In this document: positions 1 to 7,834 of the stretch, piece by piece
How positions within the stretch are numbered: the stretch's first letter is position 1
Layout: each line of letters starts with the position of its first letter
DNA from: Scatomonas sp963930955
GTDB taxonomy: Bacteria; Bacillota; Clostridia; Lachnospirales; Lachnospiraceae
DNA length: 64,000 nucleotides
Direction: 5' to 3'
Assembly: GCA_963930955.1 (NCBI GenBank)
Contig: OZ006967.1
Location: 434,001-498,000, forward strand
The notes under the pieces: model-generated
Seen by the model: the letters and a program-made list of their open reading frames with translations, nothing else
What the model was told of the DNA's origin: nothing
Databases searched by the model: none
Made by a program: the position numbers and the translations under genes

Positions 1-1515
1 TTTAAGATATCCGTAAATATTCAGATTGTGTGCTCTTGCCATCTCAACCATTGTATAGACCACTGCACTGGCATTCGCTCCGTCTACGGAACTACTGAAC
101 AGCCAGTTTTTCCGGCCTACCGCAAATGGACGGATTGCATTCTCACTGAGATTATTGGTAAAACTGCAGCGTCCGTCTTCCAGATAGGTTTCCGCTGTGT
201 CTCGGCGATTCAGAACATAATTCACTGCTTTATCCATCCGGCTGTTACGGACTGGTTTCTGCTGAGCAAGCCACGACCAGAAAGCCTCCAGAACAGGTTT
301 TTCCTTCTCGAGACGAAGCTGCTTTCGCTTTTCATAATCACCGGGATACTTTTTGTTAATAGAGTCCTCAATGGCGAATAACCGATTGCAGTACTGGACT
401 CCCTGCACTGCCGGCTGACTGTAATCATACTGTTTCCCTTTGGGAACGGCATCGATAAAGTAGCGACGGATGTGCGCCCAACAGGAGCAGCGGCTAATCC
501 CCGGTAGATGATTGTATCCCTGATATCCATCCGTTTCCAGGTATCCGCTGTAGCCTTCCAGGAACTCCCTTGCATGGCTGCCGCTCCTGGTCGGGGAATA
601 GCCATACAGGATAATTGCCGGAAGCCCGTCCTCGCCGCTTCGGAACAGCCACATGAATGATTGGGTCTGGGCTCTGCGCCCGTCCTCGTTCAATACCTGA
701 ACTCGTGTTTCATCTGCCATTGCAAAGCTGCGTTTCAACAGTTCACGGTGGAAGTAATCATACATGGGCTGAAAATAGTTCTGTGAACAGTAGATGATCC
801 AGTTGGCAAGAGTGGTACGGCTGATCTGAGCTCCATACTGTTTCCAGTCTTTCTCCTGCCGGTATAGGGGAAGCCCGTTGGCATACTTCTGATACATGGT
901 CCATGCAACAGTGGAAGTCGAGGCAGGACCTTTCCCTACCAGAGCATCTGGCACCTGAGACTTTATGATTACAGGTTTTTCTGCATCCCCGAGTCCTTCT
1001 TTGCAGGATGGGCACCCGTAACTCTGGCTATAGTATTCGATCACTTTACAAGTGGCAGGAATGAATTCCAGTTCCCGGCGGATGTACTCCTCGCCGATCA
1101 GTACCATCTGTGTACCGCATACCGGACAGATCTGCTCTTCTTCCGGAAGAGGGATCACTACTTTTTCAACCTTCAGACCTTTGAAGAGATCCTCGTGCGT
1201 TGCCTTCTTTTTACGGATATGCTCCCGGATCACAGTCTCTTCTTCCAGCAGGGATGGATCCTGTTCTGTTTCCGCTTCATCAAAAAGATTCTGTTGTCCC
1301 GGAATGTCATCGGATCTTCTTTCACTGGATGAACCAAAGAGTTTTTTTGTCAGATAATCAACCTGTTCCTGGAGTACTTTCTCATGACTGGATTTTTCGT
1401 CAATAATAAGACGGAGAGATTTGATCAGCTCAGTCTGTTCAGATACCATTGTATTTAGTTGGAATATCGTATCTTTCAGCTCTCGAAGCTGGATATCTTT
1501 TGCGCTGGAAGCCAT
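1..1515 (-). CDS. tnpC: IS66 family transposase TnpC (partial, runs off window)
   Basis: The frame is open without a stop from the ATG at 1515-1513 to the window edge, about 505 codons, close to the full length of IS66 transposases. In order it shows an N-terminal coiled-coil-like segment with a KKLFGSSSE stretch, a zinc-binding region with CPVCG and CPSCK, and the DDE core: MADET (first Asp), YLETDGYQGYN (second Asp) and the late SENAIRPFAVGRKNW block (Glu), followed by the typical SAVVYTMVEMARAHN motif. It catalyses transposition of the element together with TnpA and TnpB. No frameshift is seen, so the enzyme may be functional. The stop codon lies outside the window. Confidence 0.92.
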   Translation of the reverse strand, partial: MASSAKDIQLRELKDTIFQLNTMVSEQTELIKSLRLIIDEKSSHEKVLQEQVDYLTKKLFGSSSERRSDDIPGQQNLFDEAETEQDPSLLEEETVIREHIRKKKATHEDLFKGLKVEKVVIPLPEEEQICPVCGTQMVLIGEEYIRRELEFIPATCKVIEYYSQSYGCPSCKEGLGDAEKPVIIKSQVPDALVGKGPASTSTVAWTMYQKYANGLPLYRQEKDWKQYGAQISRTTLANWIIYCSQNYFQPMYDYFHRELLKRSFAMADETRVQVLNEDGRRAQTQSFMWLFRSGEDGLPAIILYGYSPTRSGSHAREFLEGYSGYLETDGYQGYNHLPGISRCSCWAHIRRYFIDAVPKGKQYDYSQPAVQGVQYCNRLFAIEDSINKKYPGDYEKRKQLRLEKEKPVLEAFWSWLAQQKPVRNSRMDKAVNYVLNRRDTAETYLEDGRCSFTNNLSENAIRPFAVGRKNWLFSSSVDGANASAVVYTMVEMARAHNLNIYGYLK

Positions 1516-1656
1516 CGTGTCTCTCCTTGGATTTGATACCTCTATTATACCAGAAACGAGAGGTTTACTAAAGAAGATTAGCTCCCCAAAATGCCGAATT
1601 TACAAGGATTTTCCGATTTTTTCTGTGCAGGATTTTTGCTGAAATCCAGATACTTT

Positions 1657-1998
1657 TTACTCTGCTTTGAGGGCTTTGGGTTGGTCAATATCGATCCCCG
1701 ACATCAGCCAGTCAAACTCCCGCCAGGAAAGATTCCGAACCTCTGACTGCTTCCTGGGCCATTGATAGCCGCCGCGGACAGACAACCGTTTATAAATCAG
1801 AACGAAGCCGTCCGGTTCACGGAACAATGCTTTGATCCTGTCCCGTCTTCTTCCACAGAAAAGGAAGAGAGCACTGGACGACGGATCCATCTTAAGCTGA
1901 TCTTCGATAACAGCGCAGAGTCCGTCAATGGATTTCCTCATATCTGTATAGCCACAGACAATGTAGATCTTCTCAAGTCCGGAGATATCACCTAACAT
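1657..1998 (-). CDS. tnpB: IS66 accessory protein TnpB
   Basis: This 113-residue protein matches the IS66 Orf2 family in length and motifs: IYIVCGYTDMRKSIDGL near the N-terminus, then LFLFCGRRRDRIKALFREPDGFVL and KRLSVRGGYQWPR. The family is needed for IS66 transposition but has no established enzymatic role. The gene overlaps tnpA by a few bases (1992-1998), suggesting translational coupling, and lies about 140 bp before tnpC. It is intact. Confidence 0.9.
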   Translation of the reverse strand: MLGDISGLEKIYIVCGYTDMRKSIDGLCAVIEDQLKMDPSSSALFLFCGRRRDRIKALFREPDGFVLIYKRLSVRGGYQWPRKQSEVRNLSWREFDWLMSGIDIDQPKALKAE

Positions 1999-2402
1999 GA
2001 CAGCTCCTGAAGCAGGCGGAATGTCCTGGTAAGCAGGACCGGATCTGCATCATTGCGAATGCGGACTGTGATATCTTTCATAGCAACTTCAATCGTATGT
2101 GAATTGTCAAGGTACGACTTTTGCATCTGTGATGCTGTATCTTGTTCCGAAATGTGATCTGGAACAATGTCAATGGGAACCACGTCCTGCTTTGGGCGTG
2201 GGATCTCAAGATGACCATAATTCGCTGCTGGGATCTGATCCGCTGCTGCTTTCCGGCAGCGGCTGACCCAGTTGTAAAAGGTGCTTACCGCAATGTCGTT
2301 TTCACGACACCAGTCAGCATCTGTCATGCCGCTCTGGCGGCATTCATTGATAAGCCTGAGCTGTTCCGCCATCGGAACACGGGCTTTGCGAGTACCTGTC
2401 AT
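1992..2402 (-). CDS. tnpA: IS66 accessory protein TnpA (HTH)
   Basis: This 136-residue protein is the first gene of the IS66 set. The N-terminal half has a helix-turn-helix pattern (CRQSGMTDADWCRENDIAVSTFYNWV) like the transposase-associated HTH proteins. The C-terminal half is variable. It probably binds the IS ends. It lies directly inside the right end of the element, and its stop overlaps the start of tnpB. Confidence 0.85.
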   Translation of the reverse strand: MTGTRKARVPMAEQLRLINECRQSGMTDADWCRENDIAVSTFYNWVSRCRKAAADQIPAANYGHLEIPRPKQDVVPIDIVPDHISEQDTASQMQKSYLDNSHTIEVAMKDITVRIRNDADPVLLTRTFRLLQELSC

Positions 2403-2479
2403 AACCTATCCTCCATAATTGTAGTGAAATAATCTAAATATCTAACAGCTACAATTATAAGGAAAAAACTGGGACAAGA

Positions 2480-2506
2480 AAATCCGCAGGAATATTTGGC
2501 GGTTAC
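2480..2506 (-). repeat. IS66 terminal inverted repeat (right end)
   Basis: Read on the minus strand the end begins GTAACCGCC and continues into an AT-rich stretch, the usual start of IS66 inverted repeats. The partner repeat lies left of the window, so the exact repeat length cannot be fixed here. Confidence 0.7.
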
Positions 2507-2546
2507 CTTTCTTTCGCTTACCAATATATTCTTCTAAATTTAGCAT
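2507..2546 (-). pseudogene. 5' end of a small gene cut by IS66
   Basis: A good ribosome-binding site (GGAGGAG, 2551-2557) precedes an ATG at 2546. The frame reads MLNLEEYIGKRKK and then enters the IS66 end. It continues for about 20 foreign codons to a stop inside the IS. It lies about 20 bp downstream of the terminator that follows the nuclease gene and points the same way, so it was probably the next gene of the defence island. The rest should lie on the far side of the IS, outside the window. I do not recognise the family from 13 residues. Confidence 0.6.
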
Positions 2547-2566
2547 TCGTCTCCTCCATATAGCAT

Positions 2567-2589
2567 AAAAGGGCAGATCTCTCTGCCCT
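2567..2589 (-). terminator. Rho-independent terminator after the nuclease gene
   Basis: On the minus strand a perfect 8-bp stem (AGGGCAGA / TCTGCCCT, 4-nt loop) is followed by TTTT. The stop codon of the nuclease gene (2588-2590) overlaps the base of the stem. Confidence 0.75.
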
Positions 2590-3658
2590 AATCGTCTTTA
2601 ATGCAAAACATCTCGTATGTAGAATCTGGACTATTTGCTGTTACTTGAAAAATTTTATATTCCAAATATTCAAGCAAATTGACTTTCTCATCTATTATCT
2701 TTTTCAGATCGTCATCAGAAAAAGTAAGGATAATTTGCTGTCTTCTAGAATCCATATGTTTTAGATAATGCTCTCTGGAAATTTTGAAACATGGCTCAGT
2801 CGCATCTTTTCTTCCAACTACAATTCCCAACTGAGCTTCATTTGTATCCATGATACTTAACAATTTGTTTGTATAAGTATTGTTTGGTTTTTCCTTTTCA
2901 TTCTTACACTCAATGATAAAATAAGGCGCCATATATGAAAAGACAGATGGGAAAGTCGTATTTATACTGCTCAAGCAAGTACAATCAAACTGATTTGTCT
3001 CTGTCTTTACATCGTTTGTTCCTCTCACACCTTTTATTTGATTAAAAATTTCCAGAGCTAAGGCTTCTAATGCTTTACCTTTAGCTGTAGTATTCTTTCC
3101 ATAATCCAAGTCAAGTTTACTTCTTAATTCTTTAAATTTATCATATGCTGATTCACTTGGATTATAGAAAGCCTCACACAAGGTATTTATATCATTTGAG
3201 AGTGAATCAGCCTTTGAAAAATTTATATTTGCACCGTCACCCTGATTTAACCTTTTCTCTATTGCTCTCGCTATCTCATCCTCTGTAACATCAGGTTGCA
3301 AAATCACTTTATATGCTGTATACACATCCTCCAGCGAAATATGCTTCTCCTCTTCACACTCATCACAATATATAGGATTGATTAAAACGTCAGCTAATTC
3401 ATCTTTTGTAATGGTTTCCAAATTGTAATCACAGTCAGGACATTTTACCAAATAATACTTTTCTAGAATCTTTTGCTTTTCTGCAAATTTTAGTATGGAT
3501 TCTGCCAAAGAGTATTTAACTTCTAATCGGGAAGACACAACAGAAGCTGTTATATTTTTCTGATTATTTTTAGGTAAAGTTGCAAGCCAATAGTCAAAGT
3601 TTTCGACAAATTCAGGATTTAAGATATCAGTAATTATCGAAAATTGCTTGTAAAACAT
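2588..3658 (-). CDS. Zinc-ribbon PD-(D/E)XK nuclease-like protein, last gene of the defence operon
   Basis: This 356-residue protein (ATG at 3658) has an N-terminal helical part, a four-cysteine zinc-ribbon-like motif (Cys73, Cys76, Cys98, Cys101) and a C-terminal nuclease-like core: GKALEAL with Glu198, Asp225 in the FDC segment, then IIECK with Glu250 and Lys252. This is the E...D...ExK layout of restriction-endonuclease-fold enzymes. The end of the upstream 402-residue gene overlaps its start, so the two are probably coupled. The ORF also has an upstream ATG at 3682, but a GGAGGAGG site points to 3658, although the spacing is long (12 nt). Likely role: DNA cleavage in a defence context, by inference only. 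I do not recognise a named family. Confidence 0.7.
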   Translation of the reverse strand: MFYKQFSIITDILNPEFVENFDYWLATLPKNNQKNITASVVSSRLEVKYSLAESILKFAEKQKILEKYYLVKCPDCDYNLETITKDELADVLINPIYCDECEEEKHISLEDVYTAYKVILQPDVTEDEIARAIEKRLNQGDGANINFSKADSLSNDINTLCEAFYNPSESAYDKFKELRSKLDLDYGKNTTAKGKALEALALEIFNQIKGVRGTNDVKTETNQFDCTCLSSINTTFPSVFSYMAPYFIIECKNEKEKPNNTYTNKLLSIMDTNEAQLGIVVGRKDATEPCFKISREHYLKHMDSRRQQIILTFSDDDLKKIIDEKVNLLEYLEYKIFQVTANSPDSTYEMFCIKDD

Positions 3659-4835
3659 TTTGTATATCAGCCTCCTCCGCATACTGCATAGTTTTTACAT
3701 AACCATGGTTTTTATGTGTCCCAAGCTGAACAACCAACGGATTATTTTTAGAAAAATATGTCTCATCCGTTCGTTTAAATATCAAATTCAAGCGCTTACA
3801 TTTTTTGCTTTTTACTACAGATTTTTTACTGTCAAAGAATGCCTCTGTACATTGTAACGGCACCTTCTTATCTGATGTAGTATCAATCTTCGTAAGTTCA
3901 GTCTCATCGTCGGCAGTAACCTTTATTAAATAGGCAGGTCTATCCTCTTTAAAGATATCCTCATTATTTCCGTTAATTGAAATAAATTTCTCTACAAATA
4001 TCTTGGCATCCAGCATAGCTTTTCCTTTATTTCGGACATCAAGATTTAAATTTGAGAACATCTGATTCACAAACCCATTAACCAAATCATTCTGAGATTC
4101 AACTTTTTCCACTACATCCGCAGGAGTAAAAGAATACTGTTCATATATTTTGTAAAGCATCTGAGAATTTTCATTATTAACAATCTTCTTGTCAGTTTCT
4201 GCTTCAAAGCCGAAGACACTAATTATTTCATCAATTGCAGATACTGCATAACTCATAGTATCTACCTTATCATCTCCAACTAAAAAGTGATTATTCTCAT
4301 CATATTTATATAAAGTTGATTTGGCTTTTCCTCTGCTAACAACAAATCCTGCATCTAGGTAAACCTCAATGAAAATAGGAAACACCGTCACATCCCCCAT
4401 TTTCCCTGATTCACCATATAAAAACAACTTAGAAAACGTGAAATCAATTTTAATAACTTCATCGTCATCATTTGTAATGATATGGTATTCAATCATTGTC
4501 CGTTCACCCGTATTTTTATAGGTCAAAATATTCTTCATCGGACAATCTGGATATACCTCTTTTATTCTAGCTTCCACAAGTGCAGGATCTCTATGACTTT
4601 CACCAATACCATGAATCTTCCTATAACAGATTTCTTTGCTACCTTCTTTGGCTACTTTTAGCAACCAATCTCTAGTCTCCTTTTTATTCTCATCACTTTT
4701 GGCTGCGAACTCCTCAATCGCCTTAATATAGTCCGCCCTATTTTCAACAAGTTCGATGTTATGACTTTTAAGGAATCGTCTCATTATAGGATTTTGTAAA
4801 TAATCATCCTTATCCAAGAAATGTGGTATTCTCAT
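3627..4835 (-). CDS. Unrecognised 402-residue protein paired with the nuclease
   Basis: I do not recognise this protein. It is soluble, with no signal peptide or membrane segment, and carries many charged residues. An N-terminal part (1-80) rich in Lys/Glu leads into a KIHGIGESHRDP segment, then a beta-rich middle (about 110-190, with IEYHIITNDDDEVIKIDF and IFIEVYLDAGFVVSRG) and a helical C-terminal half. Its end overlaps the start of the nuclease gene by 32 bp, a strong sign that the two work together. It follows the HsdS/HEPN-like gene after 117 bp. A substrate-recognition or regulatory partner of the nuclease is the simplest guess. Confidence 0.65.
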   Translation of the reverse strand: MRIPHFLDKDDYLQNPIMRRFLKSHNIELVENRADYIKAIEEFAAKSDENKKETRDWLLKVAKEGSKEICYRKIHGIGESHRDPALVEARIKEVYPDCPMKNILTYKNTGERTMIEYHIITNDDDEVIKIDFTFSKLFLYGESGKMGDVTVFPIFIEVYLDAGFVVSRGKAKSTLYKYDENNHFLVGDDKVDTMSYAVSAIDEIISVFGFEAETDKKIVNNENSQMLYKIYEQYSFTPADVVEKVESQNDLVNGFVNQMFSNLNLDVRNKGKAMLDAKIFVEKFISINGNNEDIFKEDRPAYLIKVTADDETELTKIDTTSDKKVPLQCTEAFFDSKKSVVKSKKCKRLNLIFKRTDETYFSKNNPLVVQLGTHKNHGYVKTMQYAEEADIQNVLQAIFDNY

Positions 4836-4952
4836 AATTTTTTCCGCCCCATATATACATATTTTCTACAATAACTATACCACATACAAATAGCTGTCAC
4901 AATATTACTCTTTCTCTGACATGAGGTATAAGATTTTTACTAAATCTCTATG

Positions 4953-6506
4953 TTATTGCACTCCTCTAGTTTTCAGTACATCTCTCAAATAATCAATCAC
5001 TTGCTTACAGACTTCCTCATTGATTTCATCCGACTTTATACATAGCTTTGCATGAACCAAATTTCTCTTTTTACGGATTTCATGTGCTTTACTCGCCTCT
5101 TCCATCCAGTGAGGACGTTCAATATACTCAATCTCATTTATGTAATCAACCAAGTCTGCTCTTTTCAGTTTTCCAGTCCGTCTATCAGTTACCATGTAAT
5201 CTTTTTCAAAATAATTAATTCCCTTGATATCTGATAGCCAGTCAATAAGAACCGCTTCGAGAATAGAACCAGCCAAAATAAGAGTTGCTTTATATGCTTT
5301 TACTTTGAAGCAATCATTCAATTCTTTCAAATCAGAAGTGAGGAAAGAACGAACTTTTTCTTCATCAAAGAGCCTGATCTTATTTGCCGTTTCTATGTTC
5401 AGAATATCTTCTATCTTATCATTAGGCTGATATTGATTTTTAGCAAGTGCCGTCTGATAAGCCTGCAGCCGTATTCTTTGTTTGGCTGCTGTCTCACTAT
5501 AGGTTTTCTCAATATGCGTCAGTGCTGAAACTTGAGCTTCATACACAGAAGCGGGTTCTTTTGGTTTAATAATAGGAAAATCATTTAACGTTGCCAAGGA
5601 GAACTTTTTAAAATATGTACCCAAGCTCTGAGCTTCCATGATAACCTGACATACTTCACTATTCAGATATAAAAATAGGTACTCTGGCTGAATTTTTGTA
5701 CAACGGATGACTGCCATATGAGGACTGGCATATACTTCTTCATCTATATCTGCCAATACAAGATATGGCTTTGTAGTTCCTATCAGTGGGAACAAAATAT
5801 CATATTTCTGGATGGTTACTGTTGTTGCCGATTTTATATTAAGGTCATTCTTCTTGAAAGGATATTCTAGGTCTTTATTGGAAACTACTTTTCCTTCTTG
5901 CTCTCTTATTGGACGTGGCATGAAAATCTCCGCAACAGAGGAAAGAGGAACGGGCTTTTCCTCTCTCAGAAGCCTTCTGACATCAAGAGCCATCCGACTG
6001 TAAAACTCTGGTGCAACATTACTATACGAGAATTCACCCATCGGAATAGTATTATATTCGTATTCGCCTTCTGGATCGTGATCAGGAGTAATTCCTTCAT
6101 TTATCCATTTCTCCAGTTCAGAAATATATGTAGTATATTTTACAGAATAATTCTCTGCCAAACTGAACATACCCGTATCAATCTTCCGAGGTCTCTTATC
6201 AAACATTCTGGCTTTAAAGATACCAATATCAATAGCATCTACTCTGTTTTTCACCAAATGAACTAATTCAAATCTGGTGCCTGTGGCCAAGAACGGAGAA
6301 CCTAAATTGTATATACCAGCAAGCATATAATTTTCTGATACTGCATTTAGCTCTGATTTCATTTTTTGTGAGTGAATGAATCCACTTACTACCACAATCC
6401 AAATCTCAGGCTCATCACATTCTAAGATTTCTTTAATCCATGTATCTTCTCTACTGGAGATAGGATACATGCTTCTTTTTTCTAATAATTCTCTTACGTT
6501 TATCAT
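4953..6506 (-). CDS. HsdS-like target-recognition protein fused to a HEPN/DUF4145-like C-terminal domain
   Basis: This 517-residue protein follows hsdS after 41 bp. Residues about 180-340 resemble one type I target-recognition half: a KYDILFPLIGTTKPY strand, ASPHMAVIRC, and EYLFLYLNSEVCQ before a coiled-coil spacer. The N-terminal part (1-170) is not clearly assigned. The C-terminus (about 400-517) is helical, with TLILAGSILEAVLIDWL and RKKRNLVH (residues 478-485), the Rx(4-6)H pattern of HEPN-like domains and of DUF4145-type relatives. Known: HEPN domains are often RNases in toxin and abortive-infection proteins. Inferred: this could couple DNA recognition or sensing of the type I complex to an RNA-cleaving back-up. 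A simple accessory S-like protein is the alternative. Confidence 0.6.
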   Translation of the reverse strand: MINVRELLEKRSMYPISSREDTWIKEILECDEPEIWIVVVSGFIHSQKMKSELNAVSENYMLAGIYNLGSPFLATGTRFELVHLVKNRVDAIDIGIFKARMFDKRPRKIDTGMFSLAENYSVKYTTYISELEKWINEGITPDHDPEGEYEYNTIPMGEFSYSNVAPEFYSRMALDVRRLLREEKPVPLSSVAEIFMPRPIREQEGKVVSNKDLEYPFKKNDLNIKSATTVTIQKYDILFPLIGTTKPYLVLADIDEEVYASPHMAVIRCTKIQPEYLFLYLNSEVCQVIMEAQSLGTYFKKFSLATLNDFPIIKPKEPASVYEAQVSALTHIEKTYSETAAKQRIRLQAYQTALAKNQYQPNDKIEDILNIETANKIRLFDEEKVRSFLTSDLKELNDCFKVKAYKATLILAGSILEAVLIDWLSDIKGINYFEKDYMVTDRRTGKLKRADLVDYINEIEYIERPHWMEEASKAHEIRKKRNLVHAKLCIKSDEINEEVCKQVIDYLRDVLKTRGVQ

Positions 6507-6547
6507 ATGATCTTCCTCTTACAGATAGAGGTTTCCCCAAAGTAAAT

Positions 6548-7834
6548 CTATTTTTCTAATATTACCTGACCATTTATAAGCATGGGCAAAATAAATTCAC
6601 GCAACTTAATCAATTCATTATTTTCTTGTTCCATTTTACTTATCAATGAAAAAGAAGCTTCTAATTTATTTGTAAAAGAATCAATTATATTCTTAGGAGG
6701 CACAAGCAAATACATGCTTTTTAAACTTCCTATCCTAATTCCTTTAAATATACTTCCTGTTGAATTTGAAAACGCCTTACGAATAAAATTCTCATCAACA
6801 AAATTCATAAATAGATATATTGAAGATACCTCGTTATAATTGGGTCTAATCGAAAAAACAGACTCATTAATATCCCAGTCCTTCGGTTCTGTTTGAATTA
6901 GATAGCATCTTCCTAATGGAGCAATACTTGCAAACAAGATATCCCCCACCGAAATATCTGAACGATCATGAATCATTTGTTTTGCCAAATTACTAACGGT
7001 ATCGCATTTATCGAAATCTATTGTTCCATCAGCTCTTAAATTTTTTACCGTTATATATTTTATATCGCCTTCACCCAATGCAAAATTATCTCTTGGGTTT
7101 AATCCTGTAGATATTTTTTCTATACATTCCTCGTATTTCTTAACTGCCCATCCATCAGGAATTTTCATTTGCAAGTTTTTATTCCAATTCAAAAGTCCTC
7201 CAGATGACTTATAAGAATTACCTTTTTCATCTGGAAATTCATATTGTAAAAACCAATAGTTATACAATAACTTTGCCTTTTCCATAATTTTGCTGATTAA
7301 TATATTATTATTGTCAATTTTCCTTTGTAATAAATATAATGCATCACCTATCTTTTTTTGTATTGAATAATCTGGAAGTAGAATTTTTATATAAGAAAAT
7401 ATATCTTCATTAAAACTTGCTCTTAAAGTCATATTTGTATTATTTTTAATTATTTTTCTAAAATATTCACTGCGCAAGTAAAAAGCCATGAACTTATCAT
7501 ATGTTACATCATTTTGTAATGGGCGAAGTCTCTTCACAAACCCACTAAATGTAGCATTAGGATAATCTTTCAACGCAACAGAGCTCATCGCTAACTCATC
7601 TAATGTTTCACTCGTACGGGTAATAAGTATATCACCTTTTCTTATACTATAAATCTCCTGTTCTTTTTCAGAAGTATCCATTTGATCGGGAAGGATATCT
7701 GGAAGAATATAATTATTAAACACTGTGCTAAAAGAAGCAAAAGGAGCCCCATGTCCAGCTTGATCTTTAGTACTTGAAATTCCCGAACTCATTTCATACA
7801 AATCAGAGAAATTATACTCTTTAAGTTCTATCAT
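6548..7834 (-). CDS. hsdS: Type I restriction-modification specificity subunit HsdS
   Basis: This 428-residue protein has the usual HsdS layout: a first target-recognition domain (residues 1 to about 165), a conserved helical spacer (KIGDALYLLQRKIDNNN), a second recognition domain beginning IPDGWAVKKYEECIEKISTG near residue 225, and a final helix (ISKMEQENNELIKLREF). It defines the bipartite DNA target of the HsdR2M2S complex. Its start overlaps the end of hsdM by 14 bp. Length and domains are complete. Confidence 0.93.
   Translation of the reverse strand: MIELKEYNFSDLYEMSSGISSTKDQAGHGAPFASFSTVFNNYILPDILPDQMDTSEKEQEIYSIRKGDILITRTSETLDELAMSSVALKDYPNATFSGFVKRLRPLQNDVTYDKFMAFYLRSEYFRKIIKNNTNMTLRASFNEDIFSYIKILLPDYSIQKKIGDALYLLQRKIDNNNILISKIMEKAKLLYNYWFLQYEFPDEKGNSYKSSGGLLNWNKNLQMKIPDGWAVKKYEECIEKISTGLNPRDNFALGEGDIKYITVKNLRADGTIDFDKCDTVSNLAKQMIHDRSDISVGDILFASIAPLGRCYLIQTEPKDWDINESVFSIRPNYNEVSSIYLFMNFVDENFIRKAFSNSTGSIFKGIRIGSLKSMYLLVPPKNIIDSFTNKLEASFSLISKMEQENNELIKLREFILPMLINGQVILEK

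Larger units (their letters stand above)
1..2506 (-). mobile_element. IS66-family insertion sequence (partial)
   Basis: Three IS66 genes lie in the usual order on the minus strand: tnpA (1992-2402), tnpB (1657-1998) and tnpC (from 1515 to beyond the window start). The inner end is at 2506, where the minus strand begins with the GTAA typical of IS66 inverted repeats (GTAACCGCC). The other end is outside the window. Next to the end, positions 2507-2514 should be the 8-bp target duplication (minus strand AAAGAAAG). The insertion interrupts a small gene that starts at 2546. Confidence 0.9.
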
